NCBI GenBank assembly: GCA_937926875.1
Contig: CALBAX010000001.1
Span: forward strand, 1 to 25,485
DNA: 25,485 bases
DNA from: an uncultured Desulfovibrio sp.
GTDB taxonomy: Bacteria; Desulfobacterota; Desulfovibrionia; Desulfovibrionales; Desulfovibrionaceae
Direction: 5' to 3'
Both the position numbers and the translations under genes were made by a program. A model generated the notes under the pieces. It had not been told where the DNA came from and did no database searches. It saw only the letters and a list, made by a program, of their open reading frames with translations. Position 1 is the stretch's first letter, and each line of letters starts with the position of its first letter. This document shows, piece by piece, positions 18,810 to 25,485 of this stretch.

Positions 18810-21522
18810 GTTTTTCCTCCGTATCGGGAGCATCGGCCCAGAGTTTCTTCCACTCCATGATCAGCTTGAGGGCCGCCAGCGGCGAAAGTTCCTCGGGATC
18901 GAGATCCCGCAGCAGCAGGACCAGCGGATGCGGCCCGGCGGCCGGTGCAGCCGGGATGTCGATGGGCAGGGACGGGGGCTCCTCGCGGGCGACCCGCTGC
19001 TCCATGCCGGGAAGGGCCAGCGTCTCCGTCTGGGGCGGCATGCGCCGCCCCTCGCCCCGGCTTTGCTCCAGCTCCGCCAGGATGGCCCGTGCCCGCTGCA
19101 CCACCGGCGCAGGCACACCTGCCAGACGGGCCACCTCCACGCCATAGCTGCGGTCAGCGGGGCCGGGCACCAGCTTGTGCAGGAAGAGGATGTCGCCCCC
19201 GTATTCCCGGATGGCGATATTCATGGTGAACACGCCGGGCACGCGCTTTTCCAGCGCCGTCAGCTCGTGGTAATGGGTGGCGAACAGGGTGCGCACCTCG
19301 CCGTGCGCCCGGGCCGCCAGATCCTCCACCACGGCCCAGGCCAGGGCAACGCCGTCATAGGTGCTGGTGCCGCGCCCGATCTCGTCCAGGATGACAAGAC
19401 TGCGCTTGGTAGCCTGACGCAGGATGCGGGCCGTCTCCATCATCTCGACCATGAAGGTGCTCTGCCCCTGGGCCAGATTGTCCGAAGCGCCCACACGCGA
19501 GAACAGCCTGTCCACCAGCCCCAGACGTGCCCGTGTGGCCGGGACCATGGAACCGGTCTGCGCCAGCAGGCAGATGATGGCCACCTGCCGCAGCACCGTG
19601 GACTTGCCCGCCATGTTGGGACCGGTGAGCAGGCACAGGCGGCGCCGGGCATCCAGCGTGATGTTGTTGGGTACGAAATTGGCCGCACCGAGCATGGCTT
19701 CCACCACAGGGTGCCGCCCTTCCTCGATGAGGATGTCGGCACTGCTGTCCAGCTCGGGACGGCACCAGCCGTTGCGGCGCCCCACCTCGGCAAGGCTCTG
19801 CCAGTAATCCAGGTGGGCGATGACGTCCGCCATGTGCAGGATGCGCTCCCGCTGCTGGGCCATAAAGGTGCGCAGATCCTGATAGAGCTGATATTCCAGC
19901 GTCTTGCGCTTTTCAGAAGCGGAAAGGAGCGCTTCTTCCAGCTCCTTGAGGGCGGGCGTGGTGAAACGTTCGGCATTGGCCAGGGTCTGGCGGCGGATGA
20001 AATGCTCCGGCACCGGCCCGCTGTGCGCGGCCTTGCTCAGTTCGTAATAGTAGCCGAAGACCCGGTTGAACCCCAGCTTGAGCTTGGCGATGCCGGTCTC
20101 CTGCTGTTCGCGGGCCAGCTCTTCCTGCAGCTTCTGCTCGCCGTGTTCCACCAGATCCAGCAGACGGTCCAGCTCGGCATTGTATCCGGCCTTGAACAGG
20201 CCGCCGTCCGTGATGACCACCGGCGGGCTGTCCACTAGCGCGCTGCGCAGCAGATGCGCACAATCGGCCAGATCGTCCCAGCCCTTGAGCAGCTCATGGA
20301 TGACACGGGGCGCGTCCTCCCCGTTCTCCTGCCCGGGCAGCGGGTATCTCCCGTCCGGGGGCTGCGTCAGGGCCGCCAGAACGGCAGGCAGGGCCGCAAG
20401 GCTGTTGCCGAGGGCGATGAAATCCCGCGGGGTGGCCCGGTTGACCGTCACGCGCGTGGACAGGCGCTCCAGGTCATAGACGTCCTTCAGGGCTTCCCGC
20501 AGCAGGGCCCGGCGGTTGTCGTCATCGTGCAGCAGGGCCACGGCGTCCTGCACGGCCAGGATGGGGGCCGCCTCGCGCCACGGATGCCGCAGCATGTCTT
20601 CCAGCAGGCGGCCGCCCATGGGCGTCATGGTGTCGTCCAGCACATGGCGCAGGGTCCCCTTGCCCTTGCGGCCGTTGAGGCGCTGGAAGATCTCCAGATT
20701 GCGTTCCGTCACGTCGTCCACCAGCATGTGACGGCCCAGGTCCAGCGGCTGGAAGGGCATCAGATGCTCGGGGCGGCGTTTCTGGGTCTGCTCCAGATAG
20801 ACAAGCAGCGCGCCGCAAGCCCGCACGAGGCAGGGCTTGTTCTGGAGGCCCAGGGCTGCCAGCTCCTGCACGGACTGGGCTTCCAGCAGACGGCGTTCGG
20901 CCTTGCGGGCGTCGAAACCGGCCACCGGACGGCGCAGCAGGCGCACGCCTTCCAGCAGGCATTTGGGCGGCAATTCCTTGTCGTCCGGCACCAGCAGCTC
21001 GCGCGGGGCCAGCTTCTGGATCCATTGCCAGAGCTCGGGCAGGCGCTTCACCTCCATGCCGGACCACTGGCCCGTGGAGATGTCTGCCCAGACGAAGGCC
21101 CCGTTATGCCCCTCCCAGAAAGCGGCTCCCAGATAATTGTGGCTGCGGGCGTCCAGGTTGGCGTCTTCCAGCACGGTGCCGGGCGTCACCACGCAGGTCA
21201 CGGCCCGTTGCACGAGCCCCTTGGCGGCCTTGGGGTCTTCGGTCTGGTCGCAGATGGCCACATGGAAGCCCTTGTCGATGAGCTGGGCGATATAGGCCTG
21301 CGCGGCATGCCAGGGCACACCGCACATGGGCACGGGGTTCTCCGTGTCCCGGCTGCGACTGGTCAGGGCGATCTGCAGTTCACGGGCCGCGGTGACGGCA
21401 TCGTCGAAGAAAAGCTCGTAAAAGTCGCCCATCCGGTAGAACAGCAGCGCATCAGGGTAGTCGGCCTTGATGCGCAGATACTGCTCGAACATGGGAGTCA
21501 GCTTGGGAGTTTTTTCTGCCAT
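18802..21522 (-). CDS. mutS: DNA mismatch repair protein MutS
   Basis: 906 residues, a little longer than typical (about 850-880). N-terminal mismatch-binding domain: TPMFEQYLRIKADYPDALLF and RMGDFYELF, with the conserved F34-Y35-E36 that wedges into mispaired bases. Lever/clamp helices fill the middle. ATPase domain: Walker A TGPNMAGKST (about 632-641), an STFMVEM region, Walker B with LDEIGRGTSTYDG (about 711-723) and ATHYHELT. It ends in a helical tail with a Pro-rich linker, probably for dimerisation, that accounts for the extra length. It recognises mismatches and starts repair. No Shine-Dalgarno sequence is obvious before the ATG. Confidence 0.99.
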   Translation of the reverse strand: MAEKTPKLTPMFEQYLRIKADYPDALLFYRMGDFYELFFDDAVTAARELQIALTSRSRDTENPVPMCGVPWHAAQAYIAQLIDKGFHVAICDQTEDPKAAKGLVQRAVTCVVTPGTVLEDANLDARSHNYLGAAFWEGHNGAFVWADISTGQWSGMEVKRLPELWQWIQKLAPRELLVPDDKELPPKCLLEGVRLLRRPVAGFDARKAERRLLEAQSVQELAALGLQNKPCLVRACGALLVYLEQTQKRRPEHLMPFQPLDLGRHMLVDDVTERNLEIFQRLNGRKGKGTLRHVLDDTMTPMGGRLLEDMLRHPWREAAPILAVQDAVALLHDDDNRRALLREALKDVYDLERLSTRVTVNRATPRDFIALGNSLAALPAVLAALTQPPDGRYPLPGQENGEDAPRVIHELLKGWDDLADCAHLLRSALVDSPPVVITDGGLFKAGYNAELDRLLDLVEHGEQKLQEELAREQQETGIAKLKLGFNRVFGYYYELSKAAHSGPVPEHFIRRQTLANAERFTTPALKELEEALLSASEKRKTLEYQLYQDLRTFMAQQRERILHMADVIAHLDYWQSLAEVGRRNGWCRPELDSSADILIEEGRHPVVEAMLGAANFVPNNITLDARRRLCLLTGPNMAGKSTVLRQVAIICLLAQTGSMVPATRARLGLVDRLFSRVGASDNLAQGQSTFMVEMMETARILRQATKRSLVILDEIGRGTSTYDGVALAWAVVEDLAARAHGEVRTLFATHYHELTALEKRVPGVFTMNIAIREYGGDILFLHKLVPGPADRSYGVEVARLAGVPAPVVQRARAILAELEQSRGEGRRMPPQTETLALPGMEQRVAREEPPSLPIDIPAAPAAGPHPLVLLLRDLDPEELSPLAALKLIMEWKKLWADAPDTEEKHV

Positions 21523-21535
21523 ATGCGTAATTGCG

Positions 21536-21567
21536 CAGCGGCGCCATCCAAGGACGACGCCGCTGCA
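21536..21567. repeat. GC hairpin between the LapA-like gene and mutS
   Basis: Inverted repeat GCAGCGGCG / CGCCGCTGC with a 14-base loop, in the 76-base gap upstream of mutS. A smaller GCGC-ATCAG-GCGC stem followed by ATTTTTC on the minus strand lies just before it (about 21574-21590). Either could weaken transcription from the LapA-like gene into mutS. Confidence 0.5.
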
Positions 21568-21598
21568 GAAAAATGCGCCTGATGCGCGGGGGAAAGGA

Positions 21599-22039
21599 CT
21601 AGGCCTTGTCAGGATCGGGAGCGGTCACTTCTTCTGGCTTGGCCTCGGCCTTTTCCTTGGCAGGAGCGGCTTCGATGGCCTGGGCCTTTTCCTGGGAGAC
21701 CTTGCGGAGGAAATCGCCGCGCGCGGTCTCGCCGTCCAGGCTCTTCTTCAGCTTGGCCACTTCACGTTCCAGGGCGGACACACGCCACTTGCTCTTCATG
21801 TAACGGGCCGTCAGGTGCATCTTGTCCCACAGCAGCAGGGCCACCGCCAGCAAGGCACCCACGAAGAAGGCCACGATGACGATGAAGTAGAACGGCAGCG
21901 GGATGGACGTCATCTCAGGCACGAAGAAAAGATTGAGTTTGAGCGTCATGGCCGTCGACAGGGCCGTCTGGTTCTGGAAGAAGAAGACCAGACTGAAGAA
22001 AATCAGCAGAACAAGTAACAGGACCTTTATATAGCGCAT
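21599..22039 (-). CDS. LapA/DUF1049-family inner-membrane protein
   Basis: 146 residues, GAGGAG before the ATG. Two membrane helices at about 5-24 (VLLLVLLIFFSLVFFFQNQT) and 45-70 (PFYFIVIVAFFVGALLAVAL) flank a short periplasmic loop, then a cytoplasmic coiled coil and an Ala/Glu/Pro-rich, likely disordered tail. The FFQNQ and F...G pattern is that of LapA (YciS) proteins. E. coli LapA works with LapB in control of lipopolysaccharide synthesis. No lapB is adjacent, so the same role here is inferred by family only. Confidence 0.85.
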   Translation of the reverse strand: MRYIKVLLLVLLIFFSLVFFFQNQTALSTAMTLKLNLFFVPEMTSIPLPFYFIVIVAFFVGALLAVALLLWDKMHLTARYMKSKWRVSALEREVAKLKKSLDGETARGDFLRKVSQEKAQAIEAAPAKEKAEAKPEEVTAPDPDKA

Positions 22040-22064
22040 AGTCTCCTCCTCTGCGCGGTGGTGT

Positions 22065-22547
22065 TCAAAACCTGTCGAAATACGGCTTCAGATGGGCATA
22101 GCTGCTGCGCAGGTGTTCCGGGATCGTGCGCACCTCGTCCATCACGGCCATGAAGGAGGAATCCCCGTTCCAGCGCGGCACGAGATGGAAGTGCAGATGT
22201 TCCCGGATACCGGCTCCGGCAGCCTGCCCCTGGTTGAGGCCGATATTGATGCCTTCGCAGTGAAAATGATCCTGCAGCACCAGCGTGCAGCGCTGCATCA
22301 GGTCCATGATCTCGTGCGTCTCATCCCTTTCAAGCTGGGCCAGCGCCATCACATGCCGATAGGGACAGACCATGATATGCCCGTTGCTGTACGGGAATTT
22401 GTTCATGATCACAAAAGCATGCCTGCCCCGGTACAGGACAAGCCGCTCCTCGTCTTCATCCCTGCTTTCAGGAAGACAAAAAACGCAACTGTCCGGCTTG
22501 GGGCCAAGGATGTACTCGATGCGCCAAGGCGTCCACAATTGTTTCAT
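22065..22547 (-). CDS. HIT-family nucleotide hydrolase/phosphorylase (Ap4A-type)
   Basis: 160 residues from ATG 22547, with GAGGAAAAG upstream. The 13-codon longer frame has no ribosome site. It begins KQLWTPWRIEYILGPK and has CVFC near residue 22, the N-terminal Cys pair common in HIT proteins that bind zinc. Then come VIMNKFPYSNGHIMVCPYRH, and the HIT motif HLHFHLVPRW (about 117-126) whose central His is the nucleophile for nucleotidyl transfer. The N-terminal form is that of bacterial Ap4A-phosphorylase-like HIT proteins. It probably splits dinucleoside polyphosphates or AMP-linked substrates. The exact substrate is unknown. Confidence 0.9.
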   Translation of the reverse strand: MKQLWTPWRIEYILGPKPDSCVFCLPESRDEDEERLVLYRGRHAFVIMNKFPYSNGHIMVCPYRHVMALAQLERDETHEIMDLMQRCTLVLQDHFHCEGINIGLNQGQAAGAGIREHLHFHLVPRWNGDSSFMAVMDEVRTIPEHLRSSYAHLKPYFDRF

Positions 22548-22609
22548 TTTCTTTTCCTCAATACACGGCTTGCGCTCCGAGGGCAAGTCCTGCCCCGAAT
22601 GCCGTTCTT

Positions 22610-25291
22610 TTATCTGGGGAATACGCCTTCCTGCCGGGCCATGTCCAGCGCCAGATGACGCTGGCTGTCCGCATCCGGCGTCTCTCCGTCCAGCTTGCCG
22701 AACAGCACGGCCCTCAGGATGCGCCCGAACAGCGGCCCCGGCGCGATGCCCATGTCACGCAGATCCCGGCCGTCGATATCGGGCTTTTCACGGCGCCACT
22801 GGGTGATGTAACGGGAAAGGTTCTTTTGCAGCCCGCTGTCTTCCACACCGGCCATGATGTAGAGCAGGAATTCCAGCGAGAACTTTTCCAGCAGCAGGTA
22901 CAGCTCGCTGATTCTGCCTGTCCCGGCCTCAAAAGCCTTTTGCCAGCGGGCCAGCTTGGGTTGCACGTGCCGCATGGACTCCCGCTGCTGCAATATCTCC
23001 TGCTTGCGTCCTTCCGGAAGGCCCAGGGCAGAGAAATTGGCGGAGACTTCGGCATAGTTCAGCCGGTGTCCCAGCGCCAGGAAATAGATCAGCCAGTTCT
23101 CGACGCTCTCATCGAAATACAGCAGGCGGTACCAGTTGAGCATGGAGCGCACCTGCTGCAGGATCTGGCGCTTGCTCGGCGTCAGGGCCAGCGAAGGCCC
23201 CAGGGCCCGCAGCAGGCCCAGGCCATCCAGGCGCTCGAAACAGGCCGCCGGATCGTCTTCGTCGCATATATGGGTATATTCGTTGAAGATACGCTTTCCG
23301 GAAAGTTTGTCCAGCATATGCAGGCTGAGCAGGTTCTTGATGAGCTTTTCCGCACTGGGCCCGATATGGAAGCCATACCGCTGTTCAAAGCGTACCGCAC
23401 GCAGGCTGCGCGTAGGATCTTCCACGAAACTCAGGGTGTGCAGCACGCGCAGCACACCTTCCTTGATGTCGCGCTGCCCGCCGAAAAAATCCACCAGCTG
23501 CCCGTACGGCGTGCAGTCCAGACGGATGGCCAGGGCATTGATGGTGAAGTCACGCCGGAACAGATCCATCTTGATGGAAGACAGTTCCACCGTGGGCAGG
23601 GCTGCCGGGGACTCGTAATATTCCAGGCGCGCGGTGGCCACGTCGATGCGCTGCTCCAGACCGTCTTCGTCATGGTAGATGACCATGGACGTCAAAAACT
23701 TGCGATGCTCGCGCACACGGCCGCCCAGCTCGGCGGCCAGGGCCCGGGCAAAGGTCACGCCCTCGCCCTCCACCACGAAGTCCACGTCATGGTTGGGCCG
23801 GTCCAGCAGAAGGTCGCGCACGAAGCCGCCCACCACATACACCGGCATGTTCAGCTGCTGCCCCAGACGGCCTGCCAGCTCCAGCAGATGGCGCACCCGC
23901 GCGGGCAGACGGTCACGCAGCAGCTTGGCCACATTGCGTTCGCGCGAGTTGTTCTCCTGATAGTCCAGGACCTGACCGGGCTCGGAGGTCATGACATTGA
24001 TGAGGTCCGTGCGGGTCACCACACCCACGACCAGTTCCTTGTCCACGATGGGTACCAGACGCTGTCGGCCGCCCACGATGATGGACGAGATGTCCCGCAA
24101 GGGCGCATCCGGGGCCAGCGTCTTGATATTGCGGCGCATATAGTCGTCCACAGGACGGTCGCCCAGCTTGTGGCTGGTGGCGCGGGAAGCCGTCTGGGCA
24201 TCCAGAATGCCGATACAGCGCCGTGTCCCCGGCTTGAAGACGGGCACGGCCTTGAGGCCGAAATGCATCATCAGGGTATCGGCCTCGCGCATGCTGCGAT
24301 CCGACTCGATCCCCACTGCCGGTGACGACATATAATCACTGGCGGTCTTTTCCGGCCCTGCCTGCATGTGCAGGTTGCGCACGATGGCGTCATGGACCTC
24401 GTTGAGGGTCAGGTTGCGGATGGAGGCCGACGCGGCATAGGCATGGCCGCCCCCGCCCAGCTCCGCACAGATGCGGCCCACGTTGATGGCATCGCTGCGG
24501 CTGCGGGCCACTACCTGCACCCGGTCCTCCATACGGCCCACGGCAAAAAGCACCGTGAATTTTTCCATTTCCATCAGCCGGTGGGCCAGATAGGCGAAAT
24601 CCCCCAGATAGTGTTCCATGGAGGCTTCGGCGATGACCACTGGCTCGTTGTTGATATGATAGACGCGCGCCGATTCCAGCAGGCTGTTGAGGGCCCGCAC
24701 ATGCAAACTGGTCAGCTCGTGGGCCGCCATCTCGTTGATGGCATTGACATCCATGCCCTGGGTCAGCAGCCAGGCCGAACTTTCAAAATCCAGCGGCGTG
24801 GTGGAACTGTAGGTGAACGAGCCCGTATCCCCGTAGATGCCGAGCCCCAGCAGGGTGGCGTCCGCGGCCTCCAGCACGATCCCCCGTTGCCGCAGCTCCC
24901 GCACCAGCAGGGCCGTGACCGAGCCCACGGTCTCCACATGGCTCGTCCGGGCCGGAACATCCTCGGACGACGCCGGATGATGGTCCCAGACCTCGACGGA
25001 AACCTCTTCCCTGTCCAGCAGGGCCGACACATGCCGGACCCGTTCCCGCTGACGCGTATCCACCAGCACGAGGCGGGTGATCTCGTCCCAGGGGATGTCG
25101 GCACTTTCGGTCAGATGGTAGCGTTTGGCATCCAGCGAAGCCACGACCTTTTGCAGGCCGCGCTCCTGCGTCCCGGGGAACAGCAGCAGGCTGCCGGGAT
25201 ACAGGAAATGAGCAGCCAGCATGGCCGCGAAGGAATCGAAATCGGCATTGGCATGGCAGGTGACCAGGATCCGGGGAGAAGATGCGGACAT
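22610..25291 (-). CDS. DHH-CBS-poly(A) polymerase/tRNA nucleotidyltransferase fusion protein
   Basis: 893 residues. N-terminal DHH-family phosphoesterase domain: TCHANADFDSFAAML (11-25, D17/D19 metal ligands), VLVDTRQRERV and DHHPASSEDV, then a DHHA1-like region with GGGGHAYAASA. Two CBS domains, about 318-435, adenosine-binding regulators (first from SDYMSSPAVGIESDRSMREA). Nucleotidyltransferase head: YVVGGFVRDLL with G488-G489 and D502-V503-D504 in HDVDFVVEG, followed by the RNA-binding helical domains. This is the class II tRNA nucleotidyltransferase/poly(A) polymerase family in the long form known in deltaproteobacteria and Aquificales, where A-adding or poly(A) activity has been reported for related proteins. 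Start overlaps xerD by one base (TAATG). Confidence 0.92.
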   Translation of the reverse strand: MSASSPRILVTCHANADFDSFAAMLAAHFLYPGSLLLFPGTQERGLQKVVASLDAKRYHLTESADIPWDEITRLVLVDTRQRERVRHVSALLDREEVSVEVWDHHPASSEDVPARTSHVETVGSVTALLVRELRQRGIVLEAADATLLGLGIYGDTGSFTYSSTTPLDFESSAWLLTQGMDVNAINEMAAHELTSLHVRALNSLLESARVYHINNEPVVIAEASMEHYLGDFAYLAHRLMEMEKFTVLFAVGRMEDRVQVVARSRSDAINVGRICAELGGGGHAYAASASIRNLTLNEVHDAIVRNLHMQAGPEKTASDYMSSPAVGIESDRSMREADTLMMHFGLKAVPVFKPGTRRCIGILDAQTASRATSHKLGDRPVDDYMRRNIKTLAPDAPLRDISSIIVGGRQRLVPIVDKELVVGVVTRTDLINVMTSEPGQVLDYQENNSRERNVAKLLRDRLPARVRHLLELAGRLGQQLNMPVYVVGGFVRDLLLDRPNHDVDFVVEGEGVTFARALAAELGGRVREHRKFLTSMVIYHDEDGLEQRIDVATARLEYYESPAALPTVELSSIKMDLFRRDFTINALAIRLDCTPYGQLVDFFGGQRDIKEGVLRVLHTLSFVEDPTRSLRAVRFEQRYGFHIGPSAEKLIKNLLSLHMLDKLSGKRIFNEYTHICDEDDPAACFERLDGLGLLRALGPSLALTPSKRQILQQVRSMLNWYRLLYFDESVENWLIYFLALGHRLNYAEVSANFSALGLPEGRKQEILQQRESMRHVQPKLARWQKAFEAGTGRISELYLLLEKFSLEFLLYIMAGVEDSGLQKNLSRYITQWRREKPDIDGRDLRDMGIAPGPLFGRILRAVLFGKLDGETPDADSQRHLALDMARQEGVFPR

Positions 25292-25485
25292 TACGACTGA
25301 CTCCGTGGATGGAACTGCCTGTGCAGGGCATGGAGACGTTCGGCCTGCACATGGGTATAGATCTCGGTGGCGCTGATGTCGGCGTGACCCAGCAAAAGCT
25401 GCACGGCCCGCAGGTCAGCCCCTCCTTCCAGCAGGTGGGTGGCAAAGGAGTGGCGGAAAGTATGTGGCGAGATGGAGCGCCGTAT
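25291..25485 (-). CDS. xerD: Tyrosine recombinase XerD, C-terminal part (5' end outside window)
   Basis: Only 64 codons before the stop are visible. The segment SPHTFRHSFATHLLEGGADL gives the catalytic H-x-x-R, LLGHADISATEIYTHV gives the second conserved His and the nucleophilic Tyr, and the end LHALHRQFHPR is typical of XerD rather than XerC. It resolves chromosome dimers at dif with a partner recombinase. The stop overlaps the start of the DHH-CBS-poly(A) polymerase gene by one base (TAATG), so the two are in one operon. It belongs to the chromosome, not to the prophage. Confidence 0.9.
   Translation of the reverse strand: MRRSISPHTFRHSFATHLLEGGADLRAVQLLLGHADISATEIYTHVQAERLHALHRQFHPRSQS

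Noticed and set aside
1..25485. CRISPR array or toxin-antitoxin pair
   Set aside because: No regularly spaced repeats were seen, and no small gene pair with a recognisable toxin or antitoxin motif.

Overview
The window joins the early half of a Mu-like transposable prophage (about 1 to 14.9 kb, leaving the window on the left) to ordinary chromosome of a GC-rich bacterium (about 14.95 to 25.5 kb). The chromosomal genes (a DHH-CBS-poly(A) polymerase fusion protein next to xerD, a HIT protein, a LapA-like protein, mutS) and the strongly C/G-ended codon use suggest a sulfate-reducing deltaproteobacterium of the Desulfovibrio type. That placement is inference from gene content, not a database match.

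Prophage, read right to left on the minus strand. A repressor-like gene (14049-14501, + strand) faces a leftward early operon across an operator region with four copies of GGGTAAAAGTT. The operon starts with two small regulators (13363-13788, 13121-13366). It is then interrupted by an AT-rich gene on the opposite strand (12683-13126). It continues with the Mu A transposase, Mu B ATPase, a winged-helix-like protein, a small unknown, Gam, another unknown, an HU-like protein, an adenine-methylase-like protein, a Lar/Com-like zinc ribbon, a 57-residue protein resembling the tail of anaerobic ribonucleotide reductase, three small phage proteins including GemA, a gp16-like zinc protein and an excisionase-type HTH protein. 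A gap with two strong hairpins (4138-4291) separates this from the lysis module: holin-like protein, transglycosylase endolysin, overlapping Rz/Rz1-like spanins. Two small coiled-coil proteins, a terminase small-subunit-like protein and a Mu gp28-like terminase large subunit (cut by the window edge) follow.

The phage left end should lie between the repressor terminator (14560) and the tRNA-Arg terminator (15164). Two long direct copies and one short inverted copy of a repeat resembling transposase end-binding sites lie at 14605-14926, so my best guess for the end is near 14930-14938.

Chromosome. Two leftward tRNA genes, Arg(ACG) and Pro(CGG), each have a promoter and a terminator. A rightward pair encodes an APC-family permease and an acetamidase/formamidase-family hydrolase with extreme codon bias, probably for uptake and hydrolysis of an amide or amine. 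A convergent terminator separates them from a leftward housekeeping run: xerD (partial), DHH-CBS-poly(A) polymerase protein, HIT protein, LapA-like protein, mutS, DUF1992-like protein.

The points most worth a second look are the antisense AT-rich gene inside the transposition operon with nested inverted repeats at its 5' end, the operator array, the two copies of a structured leader in the only sizeable gaps of the middle operon around the methylase/Lar/NrdD-tail cluster, and the transposase-site-like repeats that locate the phage end.
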